Positions 60,829 through 64,000 of a stretch of 64,000 nucleotides of DNA are shown here, piece after piece. The DNA is from JADHLK01 sp038131695 (lineage in GTDB: Bacteria; Pseudomonadota; Alphaproteobacteria; Puniceispirillales; Puniceispirillaceae). Below the pieces are notes generated by a model. The model was not told the DNA's origin, ran no database searches, and worked only from the letters and a program-made list of their open reading frames with translations. The stretch is from positions 39,059 to 103,058 of the forward strand of contig JAYPQA010000010.1 in assembly GCA_038131695.1 (NCBI GenBank), written 5' to 3'. The stretch's first letter is position 1, and each line of letters begins with the position of its first letter. A program made the translations under genes and the position numbers.

Positions 60829-61889
60829 GCGGCGGCCACCTCATTCTGTTCGGCCAGCCAGTCAGCCAGCCGCTCTATCAGGGCCGGGTCCGCCGCTGGG
60901 CCGCGGGTGGCCTCACCCAGCTCACGCCGCCAGATTTTTGCCCCGCGCAAGCCGCTATACAGGCCCAGCATATGGCGGGTGATATCATGCAGCCGCGCGC
61001 CGCCGGCCATTTGTTCGCTGGCATAGGCGGCCATCTGGCGGGCGATCTGGCGGCGGTCAGGTAGATCGCAGCCATGCAGATCAGCCGATAATTCGGCCAG
61101 CAGCCAAGGCGTGCGATAGGCGGCCCGCCCGATCATCACCCCGTCAAACTTGGCCAGATCAAACTTGGCCAGATCAAACCCGGCCAGATCAAACCCGGCC
61201 AGATGATGGAGTATCTGCTGCCGCCCGGTCAGCCCGCCATTCAGGTAAATCGCCAAATCCGGCCGCCGCGCCCGCAAATCTGCGACGCGCGCATAATCCA
61301 GCGGCGGAATCTCGCGGTTCTCCTTGGGGCTGAGCCCTTTCAGCCAGGCCTTGCGCGCATGGATATAGAACAGCTGCACGCCGCGCGCGGCCAGCTGGTC
61401 AACAAACAGATCCAGCCCGGCCTGCGGGTCCATATCATCTATGCCAATCCGGCATTTGACCGAAACCGGCACCGCCGCCGCCTCTTGCATGGCGGACACA
61501 CACTCGGCCACCAGCCCGGGCTCCGCCATCAGACAGGCCCCGAACCGGCCAGATTGCACCCGGTCCGACGGGCAGCCGACATTCAGATTGATCTCGGCAA
61601 AGCCAAAGGGCCGAACTGCGCGCACCGCCTCTGCCAGCCTGTCCGGCTCAGCACCGCCCAGCTGCAGGGCCAGCGGCGCCTCAGCCGGGTGATGCCGGCA
61701 AAACCGGTCCGGCCCGGCATGGAGGATTGCCTCAGCCGTTACCATCTCGGTGAAGAGCAAAGCCTGCGGGGCCAGCAGCCGGTGAAAATAGCGGCAATGC
61801 CGATCCGTCCAATCCATCATCGGTGCAACGGATAAACGCCGGTCTATGCTGTCGGGCTGTTTAGCTTTGTTATTACTGACTTTTTCCAT
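60825..61889 (-). CDS. dusA: tRNA-dihydrouridine synthase DusA
   Basis: DusA reduces uridine 20/20a in the D-loop of tRNAs, using FMN and NADPH. The 354 residues include the N-terminal VAPMMDWTDRHCRYFHRLLA, the FAEINLNVGCPSDRVQSGRF segment with the catalytic Cys, and VPVSVKCRIGIDDMD. From about residue 229 a 20-residue stretch is a fourfold Phe-Asp-Leu-Ala-Gly/Lys repeat encoded by a 15-bp tandem DNA repeat, inserted just before DGVMIGRAAY. dusA 5' ends are known targets of a dedicated phage integrase family, and a truncated integrase lies 123 bp upstream. Confidence 0.95.
   Translation of the reverse strand: MEKVSNNKAKQPDSIDRRLSVAPMMDWTDRHCRYFHRLLAPQALLFTEMVTAEAILHAGPDRFCRHHPAEAPLALQLGGAEPDRLAEAVRAVRPFGFAEINLNVGCPSDRVQSGRFGACLMAEPGLVAECVSAMQEAAAVPVSVKCRIGIDDMDPQAGLDLFVDQLAARGVQLFYIHARKAWLKGLSPKENREIPPLDYARVADLRARRPDLAIYLNGGLTGRQQILHHLAGFDLAGFDLAKFDLAKFDGVMIGRAAYRTPWLLAELSADLHGCDLPDRRQIARQMAAYASEQMAGGARLHDITRHMLGLYSGLRGAKIWRRELGEATRGPAADPALIERLADWLAEQNEVAAA
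61144..61203 (-). repeat. Four-copy 15-bp tandem repeat inside dusA
   Basis: Four exact 15-bp units: two of TCAAACTTGGCCAGA (61144-61173) and two of TCAAACCCGGCCAGA (61174-61203), differing at two positions. They encode Phe-Asp-Leu-Ala-Gly or -Lys in frame. Canonical DusA has only one such turn before the DGVM strand, so three units look added. Confidence 0.92.
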
Positions 61890-61924
61890 TTTTTTACAGA
61901 AAGACTATTGACCTTCTGGCACTG

Positions 61925-61959
61925 TTTGTCACACTTTTTCATGCTCTTGGTGTGACAAA
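61925..61959. repeat. Inverted repeat between dusA and the integrase gene
   Basis: TTTGTCACAC (61925-61934) and GTGTGACAAA (61950-61959) are perfect complements across a 15-bp spacer. It lies in the AT-rich 123-bp gap, which also contains TTAA-N7-TTAA at 61971-61985. It could be a hairpin, an operator or a recombinase site. Confidence 0.6.
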
Positions 61960-62012
61960 AATGTGTCAGCTTAAACTCCATTTAAGACCTCTGTTAAAGC
62001 AATTTTAATCAT

Positions 62013-62423
62013 ATGGCTACAATTAGAAAACGCGGCTCTCGTTATCAAGCGATGGTGAGAAGACGATACCATCAAGAGACCAAGACTTTTGCGCTTAAGC
62101 AAGATGCCGAAACTTGGGCAAAAGAGACAGAACTCAAAATTGAACGAAACAGCGCTGGCATTCTTAACAGCTCAAAAAAATACAACTTCTCAGATATTAT
62201 TGAGTCTTATCGCGAGAGATGCGCCCATTCAAAGCGCGGACTGGGTAGGACAAAAGAGAATGTAATAAATCGACTAGATAGGGAGCTAGGACACTTGCCA
62301 GCGCAGCTTCAGCGGCATCACATTGTTAATTTTGCGAGGGCAAGACTTCGCGCAGCTGTAAAACCGCCTACTCTGGCGATGGACATTAATTACATTATCG
62401 CAATTTCAGAGCACAGTTTCTAA
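62013..62423 (+). pseudogene. Truncated tyrosine recombinase (phage integrase N-terminus)
   Basis: A 136-codon frame whose start, MATIRKRGSRYQAMVRRRYH, is typical of the arm-type DNA-binding domain of phage integrases, followed by TFALKQDAETWAKETELKIE and the core-binding SAM-like segment up to about residue 125. The catalytic domain with the R-H-x-x-R and Tyr residues is absent; the frame ends after AMDINYIIAISEHSF. It starts 123 bp from the dusA 5' end, pointing away, as in elements that integrate in dusA. Base composition is lower in GC than the rest of the window. I cannot see the missing C-terminal part in the following 1.5 kb. Confidence 0.75.
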
Positions 62424-62536
62424 ATGGATGGAGCCAAATTCATCATTCATTAGCCTGAGAGATTTTAATCGGAACCAACGGATGTGGAGCAGAGCCTTGC
62501 CCTCTGCATTCTTTGAGTTTTCTTAACTTCTTTGGA

Positions 62537-63427
62537 TTACTCGGAAATGAGAGATTTTTTCTCTGGAGTAGGCTGTTGAGTCTCTCTGAAAGTCAAAAAA
62601 GAGGTCGCAATGATAATCAGAAAACTGCCCAAATATAGATTCGAAGAAGGGAGATGTCCGAATAAGAGATAACCCAATGCGGCAGACCAGATAATACGAA
62701 TGTAATCTAATGGCAAAACGAAAGAAATCGCGCCAATTTTAATGGCTGAATACACAAGGGCATGCCCAAGTGTGCCTGCAGCTGCCACAGCCAGTAGGAA
62801 GCTTATTTCGGGCCAAGAGGGAATATCCCAAACAAACAATGAGGCAAAAAAAGCAAGTGGTAAACACCCCATAGCTTGCCAAAATGTTATAGAAATAATG
62901 GTGTCGCGTTCAGTTAATTTTTTAGCAATCAAAATCGAGATAGACCAAGCAAAAGCAGCTGCTACGAGAAAAAGGTAGCCGATATTGAATGAGGCCTCTG
63001 GACGCGCGATTATTACAATGCCTGCGAAACCTGCCAAAATGGCTCCCCACCTCTTCCAGCCAACTTTTTCTGCTAAGAAAAATATTGATAGTAACGTTGA
63101 AAAAATGGGCATTGTGAACAGAAGGGCCGTTGCCTCAGCCAGCGGAACAAGACTCAGGCCAGTGAAACCACATAGCATACCGAGGCCGCCAATTGTGCCT
63201 CTAATAACTTGAAGCTTTACCGAAGAGGTTTTGAATACTGTGCCTCCGCGAATAATCAAAATTGGTAAAAGAACGATAGCGACCAATCCAGTGCGGTATA
63301 GCGTAACAATAAAGGGATGAAGGTTTATACTTATCAACTTAACGGAGGCCTGCATTATTGCCAAAGCTACCCCACCCATAATCATCAAGCTGGCCGCCCG
63401 CAAAATTGTCATATGGGAAATCGACAT
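62537..63427 (-). CDS. EamA/DMT-superfamily membrane transporter
   Basis: A 296-residue inner-membrane protein with ten predicted helices in two EamA repeats (about residues 10-140 and 150-285), of the drug/metabolite transporter superfamily; the substrate is unknown and such proteins often export amino acids or their analogues. Motif-like segments are LVPLAEATALLFTMPIFSTL ending repeat 1 and GLGMLCGFTGLSLVPLAE preceding it. The gene is AT-rich relative to the rest of the window and lies between the integrase fragment and the right end. It may be cargo of the same island. Confidence 0.88.
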   Translation of the reverse strand: MSISHMTILRAASLMIMGGVALAIMQASVKLISINLHPFIVTLYRTGLVAIVLLPILIIRGGTVFKTSSVKLQVIRGTIGGLGMLCGFTGLSLVPLAEATALLFTMPIFSTLLSIFFLAEKVGWKRWGAILAGFAGIVIIARPEASFNIGYLFLVAAAFAWSISILIAKKLTERDTIISITFWQAMGCLPLAFFASLFVWDIPSWPEISFLLAVAAAGTLGHALVYSAIKIGAISFVLPLDYIRIIWSAALGYLLFGHLPSSNLYLGSFLIIIATSFLTFRETQQPTPEKKSLISE

Positions 63428-63695
63428 TTAACACCGAATCAGAGTTGTCTTGAGAGTGTATTGAAAAACTCTGCCTACCAATCACTAAACACAAATATTC
63501 GAGATAGAGAAGTTCTCATTTGGTTTTGCTCACGTTCAAAAGATATTTCAGGCCATTGGTAAAAAGCTAACGACACCTTTTGGTTACATTTTTAAAATTT
63601 TAAACTCTGCCGGGCTTTCTTGTCTGATGCAAGTATATGCCTTTGGAAATGATGGTCTCTGGCGCGCTGGAAGTGATAGAAGGATTGCGCCTCAT

Positions 63696-64000
63696 CTATC
63701 TCTCTCCCTTTATGGCCCAGACCAGCTCGCCGCCGATTACCTTTACCCATCTGGCAGGCAGGTTAGTAGCAGGAAGCAGGCTCTCCCACCCCTTCTTTTC
63801 CCACAGAACATCATCCGTCCTTATTGGGCGATACTTATAGCCAAAACCAGACGGAGCAAGCGCCACCCCCTTCAATTTTGAGGGGGGGGTAGCGTCTCTA
63901 CAACAGTAAACCGCTGCTGCATCTCATTCTTCCTCTTTTCAGCCCTCTGCGGGGCTTCTGAGGGGCGTTCTGTGAGGGAAGTGTCTCGACCTCGTTGTAA
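63696..64000 (-). pseudogene. Possible broken gene running into the window edge
   Basis: The 573 bp after the transporter hold no intact gene I can support. On the minus strand, 63696-63868 reads as PSGFGYKYRPIRTDDVLWE, then ATNLPARWVKVIGGELVWAI to a stop at 63696. It joins in a different frame to a Lys/Glu/Arg-rich stretch (RAEKRKNEMQQRFTVVETLP) open to base 64000. The frames meet at a run of eight G (63882-63889, plus strand), where one base would reconnect them. The family is not recognised. From 63428 to 63695 I see only AT-rich sequence. Confidence 0.35.

Noticed and set aside
61144..61203. CRISPR-like repeat array
   Set aside because: The 15-bp units are directly adjacent without spacers and lie in frame within dusA.
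61971..61985. CtrA-type site TTAA-N7-TTAA before the integrase gene
   Set aside because: Exact match, but the sequence is AT-rich and such a match by chance is likely; no cell-cycle link for an integrase fragment.
62424..62536. attR copy of the dusA 5' end
   Set aside because: ATGGATGGAG near 62424 faintly resembles the dusA MMDWTD coding region, but the similarity is too short to support.

Overview
This GC-rich 64 kb window looks like a chromosomal segment of a free-living, aerobic alphaproteobacterium. Supporting signs are an NDUFA12-type complex I accessory subunit, a DUF2155 protein beside accC-aat, the Suv3-like helicase / S4 / FdxA / CarD / RpoH neighbourhood, a perfect GTTC-N7-GTTC LexA box before an imuA-imuB-dnaE2 mutasome, and a B12-dependent class II ribonucleotide reductase. 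The wealth of methylated-amine and one-carbon genes suggests a marine lineage, possibly SAR116-like; that placement is inference.

Layout. 1-2.8 kb: end of accC, aat, a DUF2155-mlaD pair and an NDUFA12 gene. 3-7.6 kb: nrdJ with a terminator, then a RidA-family gene. 7.6-12.9 kb: a FemAB/GNAT-like gene, clpS-clpA and a SPOR-tailed D,D-carboxypeptidase. 12.9-18.5 kb: the imuA-imuB-dnaE2 SOS mutagenesis operon. 18.6-20.2 kb: an M20 amidohydrolase followed by two tiny membrane-protein genes. 20.4-29.9 kb: a methylamine block with soxBDAG (soxB frameshifted, soxG with a nonsense codon), convergent with a dimethylglycine-dehydrogenase-like gene and an MttB-family methyltransferase gene. 30-38 kb: pdxH, a glycine-zipper protein, fabI-aroC, and xseB-ispA-dxs-tlyA with an XRE regulator. 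38-47 kb: pip, rpoH, carD, fdxA, terB, a decayed TPR gene, an S4 protein and a Suv3-like helicase. 47-52.8 kb: an AT-rich orphan DUF6527-like gene, acnA and ccmABCD. 52.9-58 kb: a five-gene corrinoid C1-transfer operon. 58-61.9 kb: ispZ, a frameshifted metF, divergent metR and dusA. 61.9-64 kb: an AT-rich island with a truncated integrase beside the dusA 5' end, an EamA transporter and a possible gene remnant.

The most interesting reading is a glycine-betaine-to-glycine pathway using corrinoid chemistry in an aerobe. A non-pyrrolysine MttB homologue would demethylate a quaternary amine onto the corrinoid protein. The methyl-THF:corrinoid methyltransferase would pass the methyl group to folate. 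A RACo-like [2Fe-2S]/ASKHA protein would re-reduce the cobalt. The DMGDH-like enzyme and heterotetrameric sarcosine oxidase would remove the remaining methyl groups, and the two MTHFR-type genes would handle the folate pool. Two sox genes and metF carry single-base lesions in this sequence, so either the pathway is decaying or the assembly has point errors. Two of the three lesions lie in short homopolymers.
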